Source: Actinomadura sp. J1-007 (GTDB taxonomy: Bacteria; Actinomycetota; Actinomycetes; Streptosporangiales; Streptosporangiaceae). Taken from it: 64,000 nt of DNA. The notes beneath the pieces were generated by a model. That model searched no databases, was not told where the DNA came from, and saw only the letters and a list, made by a program, of their open reading frames with translations. The translations under genes and the position numbers were made by a program. The stretch covers positions 7,254,001 through 7,318,000 of the forward strand of contig NZ_WING01000001.1 in NCBI RefSeq assembly GCF_009793335.1, read 5' to 3'. Position 1 is the stretch's first letter. Each line of letters begins with the position of its first letter. Below are positions 1 through 8,652 of the stretch, piece after piece.

Positions 1-279
1 GCGCGCAGTTGCGCGACCGGCTCCTTCGGCGCCCGCTCGATCGCGTCCAGGAGCAGCGCGACGGTCTCGTCCCGCAGCTGGTCCCAGGCGGCGACGAGCA
101 GGGCGTCGCGGTCGGCGAAGTTCTCGTAGAAGTAGCGGTCGGTGAGCTGGGCGCGGGCGCACACGCCGCGCATCGTGACGGCGGCCCAGCCCTGTTCCCC
201 CCAGATCTCCAGGGCCGCGCCGAGCAGCCGGCGGCGGCGTTCGGCCCGGCGCTCCTCGGCGCTGCGCCCCCCGTACATG
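1..279 (-). CDS. TetR-family regulator, N-terminal part (cut by window edge)
   Basis: Only the first ~93 residues are inside the window. They read as an N-terminal DNA-binding domain: a basic start (RRAERRRRLLGAALEIW), then a helix-turn-helix ending in the TetR-typical LTDRYFYENFADRDALL. The ligand-binding domain lies outside. The ATG at 279 has an AGG six bases upstream; an in-frame ATG at 305 would add nine residues. It is divergent from the esterase-SDR-monooxygenase operon and so is the obvious candidate regulator of it (inference). Confidence 0.85.
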
Positions 280-306
280 CGTGTCCTGGATCTCACCCTG
301 CCCATC

Positions 307-335
307 TTGACGGCAGATGCCCGCACATCGCTAAT
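307..335 (+). promoter_or_regulatory. Predicted sigma-70-type promoter of the esterase operon
   Basis: TTGACG (307-312), a 17-base spacer and GCTAAT (330-335) form a good housekeeping promoter. The expected transcription start, about 342, falls right at the ATG at 343. The operon may therefore be leaderless from that ATG, or start at the GTG at 364 using AGAAGG at 355-360. Confidence 0.5.
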
Positions 336-342
336 TGAGGGC

Positions 343-1368
343 ATGTGCCATCAGAGAAGGCAGGTGCCATCAGATTCGGTTCCGCCGGGGCCGTCCGGTC
401 CGGTCTCGCGGCGGGCCCGCGCGGCGGCCGTGGCGGCGGCGTGCACCGTCCGGCCGCTCACCGCGGTGATCCCGTCCGGCGGGCGCGGCATCGCCCTGTC
501 GCGCTGGATCGTGGCCCGCGCGCTGGCCCGGTACGGTCCGGCCGTCCCCGGCACCCGCGTCCAGCCGGTGGACGGGCCGGTGCCGGGCGAGTGGGTCCGC
601 CCGCCGGGGCCGGTCCGCGACGACGCCGCGATCCTGTACCTGCACGGCAGCGCGTACATGCTCGCGTCGGCGCGCACGCACCGGGGCCTGACGTCGCGGC
701 TGGCGGTGATGACCGGGCTGCCGGTGTTCGCGGTGGACTACCGGCTCGCGCCCGAGCACCGGTTCCCGGCCGCCGCCGACGACGTCCGGGCCGCGTTCGA
801 CTGGCTGACCGGCCAGGGGTACGGCCCCGGCCGGATCGCCGTCGCGGGGGACTCCGCCGGCGGGCACCTGGCCGTCGACCTGGCCCTTCAGCTGTGCCGG
901 GACGGGCGTCCCGGCCCGGCCGCGATGGCGCTGCTGTCGCCGCTGTGCGACCTGTCGCTCGGGCTGGCGCGCGAGCGCGAGCGGACGCGCCGCGACCCGA
1001 TGATCCCGGCGGCGCGGGCGGCGCGGCTCGTCCGGCACTACATCCGCGACGCCGACCCGGCCTCGCCGCGGCTGGCGTTCACCGTCGGGAGCGGCGACCG
1101 GCTGCCGCCGACGCTGATCCAGGCGGGCGGCGCGGAGATGCTCGCCGCCGACGCCGAGCACCTCGCCGCCCTGCTCGGCGCGGCGGGCGGACGCTGCGAG
1201 TTGCAGATCTGGCCCGGCCAGATGCACGTCTTCCAGGCGCTTCCCCGGCTGATCCCGGAGGCCGGGCTCGCGCTCGGCCGCGTCGCGTCGTTCCTGACCG
1301 CCGAACTCGCGCCCCCCACGGAGGCGCTCCGCCCGGAGACGGCCGGCACGGAGGCGATCCCGGCATGA
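343..1368 (+). CDS. Alpha/beta-hydrolase-fold esterase (HSL/LipR-like)
   Basis: Hydrolase of the hormone-sensitive-lipase family, expected to cleave short acyl esters. The oxyanion-hole region reads LYLHGSAYM, a variant of HGGG. The nucleophile elbow is GDSAGG and the C-terminal histidine sits in GQMHVFQ. VDYRLAPEHRFPAA is the usual family block before the nucleophile. The start is either ATG 343 (nearly leaderless) or GTG 364 (AGAAGG upstream). Its stop overlaps the next gene as ATGA, so the two are translationally coupled. In the mycobacterial mymA operon a similar esterase (LipR) accompanies a flavin monooxygenase and an SDR. Confidence 0.85.
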   Translation: MCHQRRQVPSDSVPPGPSGPVSRRARAAAVAAACTVRPLTAVIPSGGRGIALSRWIVARALARYGPAVPGTRVQPVDGPVPGEWVRPPGPVRDDAAILYLHGSAYMLASARTHRGLTSRLAVMTGLPVFAVDYRLAPEHRFPAAADDVRAAFDWLTGQGYGPGRIAVAGDSAGGHLAVDLALQLCRDGRPGPAAMALLSPLCDLSLGLARERERTRRDPMIPAARAARLVRHYIRDADPASPRLAFTVGSGDRLPPTLIQAGGAEMLAADAEHLAALLGAAGGRCELQIWPGQMHVFQALPRLIPEAGLALGRVASFLTAELAPPTEALRPETAGTEAIPA

Positions 1369-2186
1369 AGCGGACCGAGAACGCGGCGGCCGTGGTGACC
1401 GGCGCGGGCGGCGGCATCGGACGGGCCTTCGCGCTGGAACTGGCCCGGCGCGGCGGACGCGTCGTCTGCGCCGACATCGACCTCGACGCGGCGCGCGCGA
1501 CCGCCGCGCTCATCGGCGCGGACGCGCTGCCCGTCCGCTGCGACGTCGCCGAGGAGCGGCAGGTCCGCGAACTGGCCGCGACCGCCGGATCGTGGTTGGA
1601 CGGCCCCGTCGACCTCGTCGTCAACAACGCGGGGATCGGCGCGGGCGGGCGCACCGTCGGCGAGATCCCGCTGCGGGACTGGCGCCGCACCCTCGACGTG
1701 AACCTGTGGGGCGTGGTGCACGGCTGCCATGTCTTCGTCCCGGACCTCATCGAGCAGGGGCACGGCGGCGTCATCAACACCTGCTCGGCCGCGAGCTTCG
1801 CTGCGGCCCCGCTGATGGGCCCCTACAACGTGAGCAAGGCGGCCGTCCTCGCGCTGTCGGAGACCCTCGCGGCGGAGCTGGCCGGGACGGGCGTCGCCGT
1901 CACCGCGCTGTGCCCGACGTTCGTGCGGACGGGCATCGCCGGCGGCCCGCTCATCGAGGCCCGCGCGGCGAAGCTGGCGGCCACCGCGATGCGCTGGACG
2001 GGCTGGTCCGCCGACCGCGTCGCGCGCACCGCGCTGGACGCCCACGACAAGGGCCGCCTGTACGTGCTGCCGCAACCGGACGCGCGGCTGGTCTGGCGGC
2101 TCAAACGACACGTTCCCGTCACCTATGTCCGCACGCTCGGCCTGCTCGGCAGGCTCGGGCCCGCGACCCGGCTGGGAGGCCGATGA
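1365..2186 (+). CDS. Short-chain dehydrogenase/reductase
   Basis: Classical SDR of 273 residues. It has the NAD(P)-binding TGAGGGIG, the NNAG motif, a catalytic serine in CSAAS and YNVSK carrying the catalytic Tyr and Lys. An aspartate after the second strand (CADID) suggests NAD rather than NADP. The C-terminal ~50 residues are basic and hydrophobic, as in SadH-type SDRs next to flavin monooxygenases. It overlaps the genes on both sides by ATGA. The substrate is probably an alcohol or ketone handled together with the monooxygenase (inference). Confidence 0.88.
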   Translation: MKRTENAAAVVTGAGGGIGRAFALELARRGGRVVCADIDLDAARATAALIGADALPVRCDVAEERQVRELAATAGSWLDGPVDLVVNNAGIGAGGRTVGEIPLRDWRRTLDVNLWGVVHGCHVFVPDLIEQGHGGVINTCSAASFAAAPLMGPYNVSKAAVLALSETLAAELAGTGVAVTALCPTFVRTGIAGGPLIEARAAKLAATAMRWTGWSADRVARTALDAHDKGRLYVLPQPDARLVWRLKRHVPVTYVRTLGLLGRLGPATRLGGR

Positions 2187-3106
2187 TGGCGTTCGACTAC
2201 GACGCGATGCTGGAGAAGATCAAGGACCGGCAGTGGGCGCTGGCCGACATCGACTGGGACGCCCCCGGCGCCGACCTGGTCACCGACGAGCAGCGGCCCC
2301 GGCTGCGCGCCTTCATGGCCGACCTGGTGTGGATCGAGAACGTCGGGGCCCGCGGGTTCGCCGCGATGGCCCCGAAGGCGCCGACCGACACGCTCCGGCA
2401 GATCTACACCTACTTCCACGCCGAGGAGCAGCGGCACGCCAACGCCGAACTGGCGCTGATGCGGCGCTGGGGGATGCTGGACGGCGACGAGGTGCCCGAA
2501 CCGAACATCAACGTCCGGCTCGCCATCGAATGGCTGGACCGCTGCGCCGACGGGCTGCCGCTGTCGATCCTCGGCACCGTGATCCCGATGCTGGAGGTGG
2601 CGCTGGACGGGGCGCTGCTGAAGTTCCTGCTGGAGGAGGTCCGCGACCCCGTCTGCCACCAGGTCTTCGCGAAGATCAACGCGGACGAGTCCCGGCACCT
2701 GGCGGTCGACTTCCAGGTCCTCGACATGCTCGGGCACGCGCCGCTGCGACGGCTGCTGATCCGCTCGGCCGGCACCGCGCTGCGCCCGTCGGTGCTGCTC
2801 GGCGCGCTGATGTACATCCCGCTCCTGAACCGGATGCGCGACAACATCGTCGCGATGGGCCTGGACGAGAAGCGCCTCTACCAGGCCATCAACCGCTTCA
2901 CCGGCAACGGCGAGCGCGGCATGGGGACCCGGCTGCCGACCTACCAGATCCTCAAGCACCACGCCCGCATGGTCGTCGACCGCGGGCACCCGTACCACCA
3001 CTTCGCCGACTTCATGGTCCGCGCGTCCGAGCGCTACCCGCGGCGGCTGCTGCACCCCACACCGTCCTGGGCCAAGGAGCTGACCAGCGAACCGGTGGCG
3101 CGATGA
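2183..3106 (+). CDS. Ferritin-like diiron protein
   Basis: 307-residue helical protein with ferritin-type carboxylate/His metal motifs: WIENVGARGF, then AEEQRHANAE, and a second pair ending in NADESRHLAVDF. The spacing fits a diiron oxygenase or desaturase-like fold rather than iron storage. The C-terminal third (RDNIVAMGLDEKRLYQ onward) is unrelated to ferritin. It overlaps the SDR upstream and the monooxygenase downstream by ATGA. Its place in a four-gene coupled operon suggests it oxidises the same substrate, possibly an acyl chain; the activity itself is not shown by sequence. Confidence 0.75.
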   Translation: MMAFDYDAMLEKIKDRQWALADIDWDAPGADLVTDEQRPRLRAFMADLVWIENVGARGFAAMAPKAPTDTLRQIYTYFHAEEQRHANAELALMRRWGMLDGDEVPEPNINVRLAIEWLDRCADGLPLSILGTVIPMLEVALDGALLKFLLEEVRDPVCHQVFAKINADESRHLAVDFQVLDMLGHAPLRRLLIRSAGTALRPSVLLGALMYIPLLNRMRDNIVAMGLDEKRLYQAINRFTGNGERGMGTRLPTYQILKHHARMVVDRGHPYHHFADFMVRASERYPRRLLHPTPSWAKELTSEPVAR

Positions 3107-4575
3107 GCAGGCCGGCCACCACGCTCATCATCGGCGCGGGCTTCGCCGGGCTGGGCACCGCCATCCGGCTGCTGCGCGAGGGCGTCGACGACTTCGTGAT
3201 CCTCGAACGCGGCGACGACGTCGGCGGCACCTGGCGCGACAACACCTACCCCGGCGCCGCGTGCGACATCCCGTCCGCCCTGTACTCGTTCTCCTTCGCG
3301 CAGAACCCCGGCTGGACGCACGTCTACGCCCGCGGTCCGGAGATCCTCGGCTACATCCGCGACATGACCGAACGGTACGGGCTGCGGCGCTTCATCCGCT
3401 TCGGCACCGAGGTCACCGGGCTGACGTACACCGAGGACACCGGCACCTGGACCGCGTCCACCGCGTCCGGCGAGGACCACACCGCCCGCACCGTGGTGAT
3501 GGCCGCGGGGCCGCTCGCCAACGCCGGCCCTCCCGACATCCCCGGCGTCGCGTCCTTCCGCGGCCGCACGATCCACAGCGCCCGCTGGGACCACGGCTAC
3601 GACATGGCCGGCAAGCGGGTCGCGGTCATCGGCACGGGGGCCAGCGCCGTCCAGCTCGTTCCGGAGCTGACCCGGCGCGCCGCCCGCGTCACCGTCTTCC
3701 AGCGCACACCCGGCTGGGTGCTGCCGCGCCTGGACCACCGCGTCCCGCCCCGGCTCCGCTCCCTCTACCACCGCCGTCCCGCCGCACGATCCGCCACCCG
3801 CGCCGCCTGGTTCTGGGGGCACGAGATCATGGCGCTCGGCCTGGTGTGGGACACCGTGGGGAGCACCGCGGTCGCCGCCGCCGCGCGCCTGCATCTGCGC
3901 CGCCAGGTCAAGGACCGGTGGATGCGCCGCCGGCTCACCCCGCACTTCCGGCCGGGCTGCAAACGGATGCTGATGACCAGCGACTACTATCCGGCTCTGC
4001 AACGCCCCAACTGCAAGCTCGTCACCTGGCCGATCGCCGGGATCTCCCCCGACGGCGTCCGCACCGCCGACGGGATCGAGCACCAGGTCGACTGCATCGT
4101 CTTCGCCACCGGATTCGACGTCTGCAAGACCGGCACCCCGTTCCCGATCCACGGCAGCGGCGGACGGCTCCTGCACGAGGAATGGAGCCGCGGTGCATAC
4201 GCCTACAAGAGCGTCAGCGTCGCCGGATACCCCAACCTGTTCTTCACGTTCGGCCCCAACTCCGGGCCCGGCCACAATTCCGCACTCGTCTACATGGAGG
4301 CGCAGATCCGCTACATCGCCAGGGCCGTCCTGACCATCGTCGACCGCGGGCTCCTCGCCCTGGACGTCCGCGCCGACAGCCAGGACCGCTTCAACCGCCG
4401 CCTCCAACGCCGCCTGGAACGCACGACGTGGAACTCCGGCTGCACGAGCTGGTACCTCACCCAGGACGGCCGCAACGTCACCATGTACCCGGGCTTCGCC
4501 ACCCAGTACACCCGCCAGATGGCGCGCCTCGACCTCAACGACTACCACCTCACCCCCACCCTGCCCGGCACCTGA
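3103..4575 (+). CDS. Flavin-containing (Baeyer-Villiger-type) monooxygenase, MymA-like
   Basis: 490-residue FAD/NADPH monooxygenase. It carries an N-terminal FAD fold (IIGAGFAGLG), the Baeyer-Villiger fingerprint FxGxxxHxxxW(D) at about residues 152-163, a second NADPH Rossmann motif (GTGASA) and a late FATGFD motif. The family converts ketones to esters or oxidises heteroatoms. As the last gene of the operon it could make an ester that the first-gene esterase then cleaves; an alcohol-ketone-ester-acid sequence through SDR, monooxygenase and esterase is a reasonable pathway model (inference). Confidence 0.88.
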   Translation: MSRPATTLIIGAGFAGLGTAIRLLREGVDDFVILERGDDVGGTWRDNTYPGAACDIPSALYSFSFAQNPGWTHVYARGPEILGYIRDMTERYGLRRFIRFGTEVTGLTYTEDTGTWTASTASGEDHTARTVVMAAGPLANAGPPDIPGVASFRGRTIHSARWDHGYDMAGKRVAVIGTGASAVQLVPELTRRAARVTVFQRTPGWVLPRLDHRVPPRLRSLYHRRPAARSATRAAWFWGHEIMALGLVWDTVGSTAVAAAARLHLRRQVKDRWMRRRLTPHFRPGCKRMLMTSDYYPALQRPNCKLVTWPIAGISPDGVRTADGIEHQVDCIVFATGFDVCKTGTPFPIHGSGGRLLHEEWSRGAYAYKSVSVAGYPNLFFTFGPNSGPGHNSALVYMEAQIRYIARAVLTIVDRGLLALDVRADSQDRFNRRLQRRLERTTWNSGCTSWYLTQDGRNVTMYPGFATQYTRQMARLDLNDYHLTPTLPGT

Positions 4576-4608
4576 CCACGGCCGCGCCCACACCCCCGGC
4601 CGCCCCCC

Positions 4609-4636
4609 AGCCAGCCAGTCAGCCAGTCAGCCAGCC
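4609..4636 (+). repeat. Tetranucleotide microrepeat (AGYC x7)
   Basis: Seven perfect tandem units of AGCC or AGTC (order C,C,T,C,T,C,C at the third base) directly after the operon and immediately before the possible transposase remnant. No function is evident; slippage or an old insertion junction is possible. Confidence 0.8.
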
Positions 4637-4732
4637 GAACGCTGGCCGTTCGTACGCGAGCACATCAACGTGGCCGGCAAGCACAACTTCCTGCTTCCCG
4701 ACCCAGGAGAACGCGGCAGGCGCCAGCTCCGC
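4637..4732 (+). pseudogene. Possible C-terminal scrap of a Tn3-family transposase
   Basis: One frame reads WPFVREHINVAGKHNFLLPD and continues to RRQLR. This resembles the extreme C-terminus of many Tn3-type transposases, where an 'REHIN...G.Y.F.LPD....RPLR' pattern occurs. Nothing upstream matches the rest of such a protein and no inverted repeats are visible. The match is from memory of the family and is short, so this is tentative. The remaining part of 4576-4979 shows no gene. Confidence 0.3.
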
Positions 4733-4979
4733 TGTAGTGGCGCCGCTTGCCGACGGGGAACACCACCGCCGGCAACGGTGATCTCCGGTGGCGCCTGGAC
4801 GGTACGTCCGGACGAGCCGCAGGAAGGAAATGGCCGAACACCTGTACTCCTCTGAACCACCTGGTGGGTGGGGGCGTCTTGGGAACGCTTCAAGAATCTC
4901 GTTCACCGGATTCCGGCTCCAAAGCACACAGGAGGAAACGTGGTGTAGCCAGCGCTACCGTCCCGGTACAGGGCGGCAG

Positions 4980-5009
4980 GAGGACCCGGGCGCGCATGCC
5001 CGGGTCCTC
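4980..5009. terminator. Strong hairpin terminator
   Basis: A perfect 12-bp inverted repeat (GAGGACCCGGGC / GCCCGGGTCCTC) with a 6-base loop lies 10 bases past the stop of the leftward permease gene. It has no U-tract, which is usual in actinomycetes. It can also stop rightward transcripts. Confidence 0.7.
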
Positions 5010-5019
5010 GCGGCCGGTG

Positions 5020-7547
5020 CTATTCGCGGATGCCCATGCCTTCGACGGGTGGTGTGCGCAGGAGCCGGCCGATCGGGACGATCGTGGACGCCAGCGCGAG
5101 CGCGACCGTGCCGCCGATGATGACGACCCAGCCCAGGGCGGGGACGTACGGGACGGGCTGCCCGGCGAGCGCGTTGACGATCGAGGACAGCGTGACCGCT
5201 GCGATCGCCACGCCGATCGTGAGCGCGACGCCCAGCAGCGCGGTCTGCTCGGCGTTCGCCATCCGCCGTACCTGGCGGCGGGTCATCCCGACCAGGCGCA
5301 GCAGGGACAGCTCGCGGGCCCGGGCGAGCGCGGCCATGACCAGCGTGTTGGCGGCCGCGAGCACCGCGTACCCGACCAGCACCGCGACCAGCAGCTTGTT
5401 GAGCCAGGAGCTGATCGCGAGGTCCTTGGCGAGTTCGCCGGTGAACTGGTCGGTCCGCGTCACGGTGCTTCCCGGGTAGGCGTTCGAGAGCCTGCTCAGG
5501 TCCGGTCCGACGGCGGCGCCCGGGGCGCTGCGGATCAGGACGTGGTCGTCGAGGCCGGTCGGGGTGTGCCCGGCGAGCGTCTCGTTGCTCAGCGTGACGT
5601 CGCCGAAGCCGAAGCCCCGGTCGTAGAGGGCGACGACCTTCAGGGTGACCGGTGTGCCGTCGCCGAGCCACATCCGTGCCGCGTCGCCGATCTTCCAGCC
5701 GGAGGAGCCCGCCTGGGTCGCCGACACCGCCACGGTGCCGGCGCGCAGGTCGTTCAGGTTCCCGGAGGTCACCTTGAGATCCATGGTCCGGCCCGCGCCC
5801 TGGGGGTCGACGCCCTGCGCGACGACCGTCATCGCGTCTCCCATGAACGGGACGATGACCGAGGTGCGGCGTACCCCGGTCGCGGCCCGCACGCCGGGGA
5901 TCCGGCGAGCCTGCGCGGCGGCCGCGGGGGCAGTCCGACGGCGCCTACCAGCGCGTGCTGGGCGGTCGTGCCCTCCTTGCTTTGGACCGCGGTCTGCCGC
6001 TGCAGGTTGTCCTGAAGGAACCAGACGGTGCCGCCGAACCCGACGGAGAGCACCAGCGCCGTGAGGACGGCCACCATGCCTCGCGCGTTCGCCCGCAGGT
6101 TCGCGGCGGCGAGGTATCCGCTGTCGCCGAAGACGGTCCGCAGGATCGGCGCGAGCGCCACCGCGGCGGCCCGGTTGATCCATGGGGCGAGCAGCGCGAT
6201 CGCCAGGACGAACGTGTACAGCATGGCCACCGCGACGCCCATGGCGGTCTGCCCGCCGGCACGGCCGGTCAGGGCGATCAGCGCGAACGCGACGCCGAGG
6301 AGGGCCAGGCCGGACACCGCCCGGACCTTGCCGCCCAGGGCCGGATCGACGGCCGCCTCGCCGAGGGCCTCGGTGGGCCGGATGCGTGTGGTGCGCCGGG
6401 CGGCGATCCACGCCGACAGCAGCGCGACGGCGGTCACCGCCGCGGTCACCGCCAGGGAGGTCAGGACACCGCCGTTCACGGTGTAGGTGTCCGGGACGAA
6501 GCCGCGGTCCACCATCTCGTCCCTGAGCCAGAGGGCGGCGAGAAGGCCGATCGGGATGCCCGCCGCCGCGCCGAGCAGGGCGAGGATGCCGACCTCGCCG
6601 AGGATCAGCGTCCGCACTTGGCCGGGGGTCGCCGCGATGGCCCGCAGCAGGGCGAAGTCGCGGCGACGGTGGCGCACCGACAGGCCGACCGTCGCGGCGA
6701 CCACGAAGCCGATGATCAGCATGGCGTAGCCGCCGAACGCGCCGCCGGCCTCCACGGTGAAGCTCTTCGCGGCGGCCGCCTCCGGCTGTTCGGCGAGCCC
6801 CCGCTCGTCGCCCGTGTACAGCTTCGCGCCGGCGCGTTCCACGATGCGCTTCACCGCGGCGGAGACAGCCGCCCGGTCGGCGCCCTTCGCGGGCAGGACG
6901 CCGATCGCGTCGACGCGGCCCGGACGCGGGTAGAGCCGCGCCGCCTGCTCGTCGGTGAAGAACAGCGCTGCCTGCGGCCCCTGCCCGTTGCGCGTCCGGA
7001 CGACGCCGCTCACCCGGACCTGCTGGACGGCCCCGCCGACGATGATCGCCGTAGTGCCGCCGGGGCGCAGCCTTCCCGCAGCGGCGAGCCGCTGGTCGAC
7101 GGTGACCTCGCCCTGCGCCTGGGGTGCGGTGCCGGATACCAGCTCGTACGGCGCGAGCACCGCACTTCCCCAGCCGTGGCCGCTGACCGGCACCTTCGGT
7201 GCGGCCGCCGCCGCGAGGGGTATCGTGCGGTCCGCGACCGCCCGTTGCACGCCGCGCACCGCGGCGACGTCGGCGACCAGCGAATCCGGGACGCCGCCGC
7301 GTTCGGGCAGCGTCACTTTGGTGGTCTCGCGCTCGCCGAACTTCTCCGGCCCCTGGATGGCGAACTCCTGCTTGGCGACGACTGCGAACGCCCCGGCGTA
7401 TCGCTGCGGCTCGCCGTTGTAGCGGAGGCCCGACTCGACGAGCATCCCGCACACCGTCAGGACCGTGACCCCGGCGGCGAGCGCGAGGAAGGTGGCGATG
7501 AAGGCGCTTTTGCGGTACCGCAGCATCTGTGCGGCGAGTCCGAGCAC
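5020..7547 (-). CDS. ABC transporter permease, FtsX/MacB type (one-base frameshift)
   Basis: Large exporter-type permease of ~840 residues with two FtsX domains and an extracellular loop between TM1 and TM2. It has an N-terminal TM segment (FIATFLALAAGVTVLTVCGML), a middle block of TMs with the typical SVRHRRRDFALLRAIAATPGQV, and a C-terminal FtsX block with ARELSLLRLVGMTRRQV. The reading frame breaks at the G-run 5926-5930. Adding one base joins LVGAVGLPP to AAAAQARRIPGVRAATGV and restores the full protein. It starts at GTG 7547, three bases after the stop of its ATPase gene. Members of this family export peptides, lipids or antibiotics, and are often controlled by a neighbouring two-component system. 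Confidence 0.85.
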
Positions 7548-7550
7548 CGT

Positions 7551-8327
7551 TCAGCCCTCCCGGGCCGGGACGGGCTGCTGCTGCCGCCTGCGGCGGTCGA
7601 GCATCGCCAGTTCCTCGGCGATCCGCCGCACCCCGGGCTGCGGCATGTCTTGGACGATCCGGCCGTCGGCCAGCACCATGACGCGGTTGGCGTAGGACGC
7701 GGCGACCGGGTCGTGCGTCACCATGATCACCGTCTGCCCGAAGTGGTCGACGACGGACCGCAGCAGCGCCAGAACGTCGGCGGCGGTCTGCGTGTCGAGC
7801 GCTCCGGTGGGCTCGTCGCAGAAGATCACTTCAGGTCGGGTGACCAGCGCCCGGGCGATGGCCACCCGCTGCTGCTGGCCGCCGGACAGCTCCGCCGGAC
7901 GGTGCCCGAGCCGGTGGTCGAGCCCCACCCGTCCGATCACCTGGGCGAGCCACGCCGTGTCCGGGCGCCTGCCGGACAGCCGCAGCGGCAGCAGAATGTT
8001 CTGCTCCACGGTGAGGGCGCCCACCAGGTTGAAAGCCTGGAAGATGAAGCCGATCCGGTCGCGGCGCAGTTCGGTCAGCCGCTTCTCCGGCAGCGTCGCC
8101 AGGTCGGTGGAGCCGATCACGACACGGCCGGAGTCGGGGCGGTCCAGTCCGGCCGCGCAGTGCAGCAGGGTGCTCTTGCCGGAGCCGGACGGCCCCATCA
8201 CCGCCGTCATCGTCCCCCGGAGGAACCGGACATCGACCTCGGCCAGTGCCGTGACTGGTTGATCACCTTCGTAGGTCTTGCTGACGCGCTCGAGACGCAC
8301 GGCCTCGGGCGGCGGGGGCGCTGACAT
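7551..8327 (-). CDS. ABC transporter ATP-binding protein, MacB/LolD type
   Basis: Complete ABC ATPase: Walker A GPSGSGKS, Q-loop in FIFQAFNLVG, signature LSGGQQQR, Walker B VIFCDEPTGALD and H-loop VTHD. ALTVEQNILLPL and 'PTGALD' are typical of the MacB/LolD group that pairs with FtsX-like permeases. ATG 8327 is preferred because GGAAGG lies 8 bases upstream; a longer in-frame start exists at 8357. It forms a two-gene unit with the permease. Confidence 0.93.
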   Translation of the reverse strand: MSAPPPPEAVRLERVSKTYEGDQPVTALAEVDVRFLRGTMTAVMGPSGSGKSTLLHCAAGLDRPDSGRVVIGSTDLATLPEKRLTELRRDRIGFIFQAFNLVGALTVEQNILLPLRLSGRRPDTAWLAQVIGRVGLDHRLGHRPAELSGGQQQRVAIARALVTRPEVIFCDEPTGALDTQTAADVLALLRSVVDHFGQTVIMVTHDPVAASYANRVMVLADGRIVQDMPQPGVRRIAEELAMLDRRRRQQQPVPAREG

Positions 8328-8652
8328 GGCGGATACCTTCCAGGAGCCTGAATTCAACAGCCTTCGACGGTAGGAAGGACCGCCCCTTCCAACAATGCAG
8401 CCAGGTGCCCATGGGAAGTAGTGCAGGCACTACCAAACGCCCTTCTTCGTCACCCACGGTGATCGTCGCTACGCACGGCCACGAATTGCGCGTGGCGGCG
8501 GCTGCTGGGAAGCGTGCATGGTGCTCTGCCACCGGCTGAACAATCCAGCGCACTGGCAGAACCTCAGCCAGCAGGCTGTGCCGCCCCGCGGGAGTCGCCT
8601 GGCGCGGGGGCCCGTTCCCCTAGGGTTTGCTGTTGGAAAGGCGGTAGACAAC
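8328..8652. other. Divergent intergenic region (ABC exporter / two-component system)
   Basis: About 325 bases between the leftward ATPase gene and the rightward kinase gene. It must hold both promoters. I see no clear operator, RNA or small gene. Confidence 0.6.

Noticed and set aside
345..1364. Long N-terminal extension of the first SDR
   Set aside because: The frame is open upstream but overlaps the esterase gene and reads as Arg/Gly/Pro-rich noise; the SDR Rossmann motif starts right after ATG 1365.
5955..8324. 789-codon rightward frame over the ABC exporter genes
   Set aside because: Shadow of the permease and ATPase; the translation is Gly/Arg/Asp-rich.
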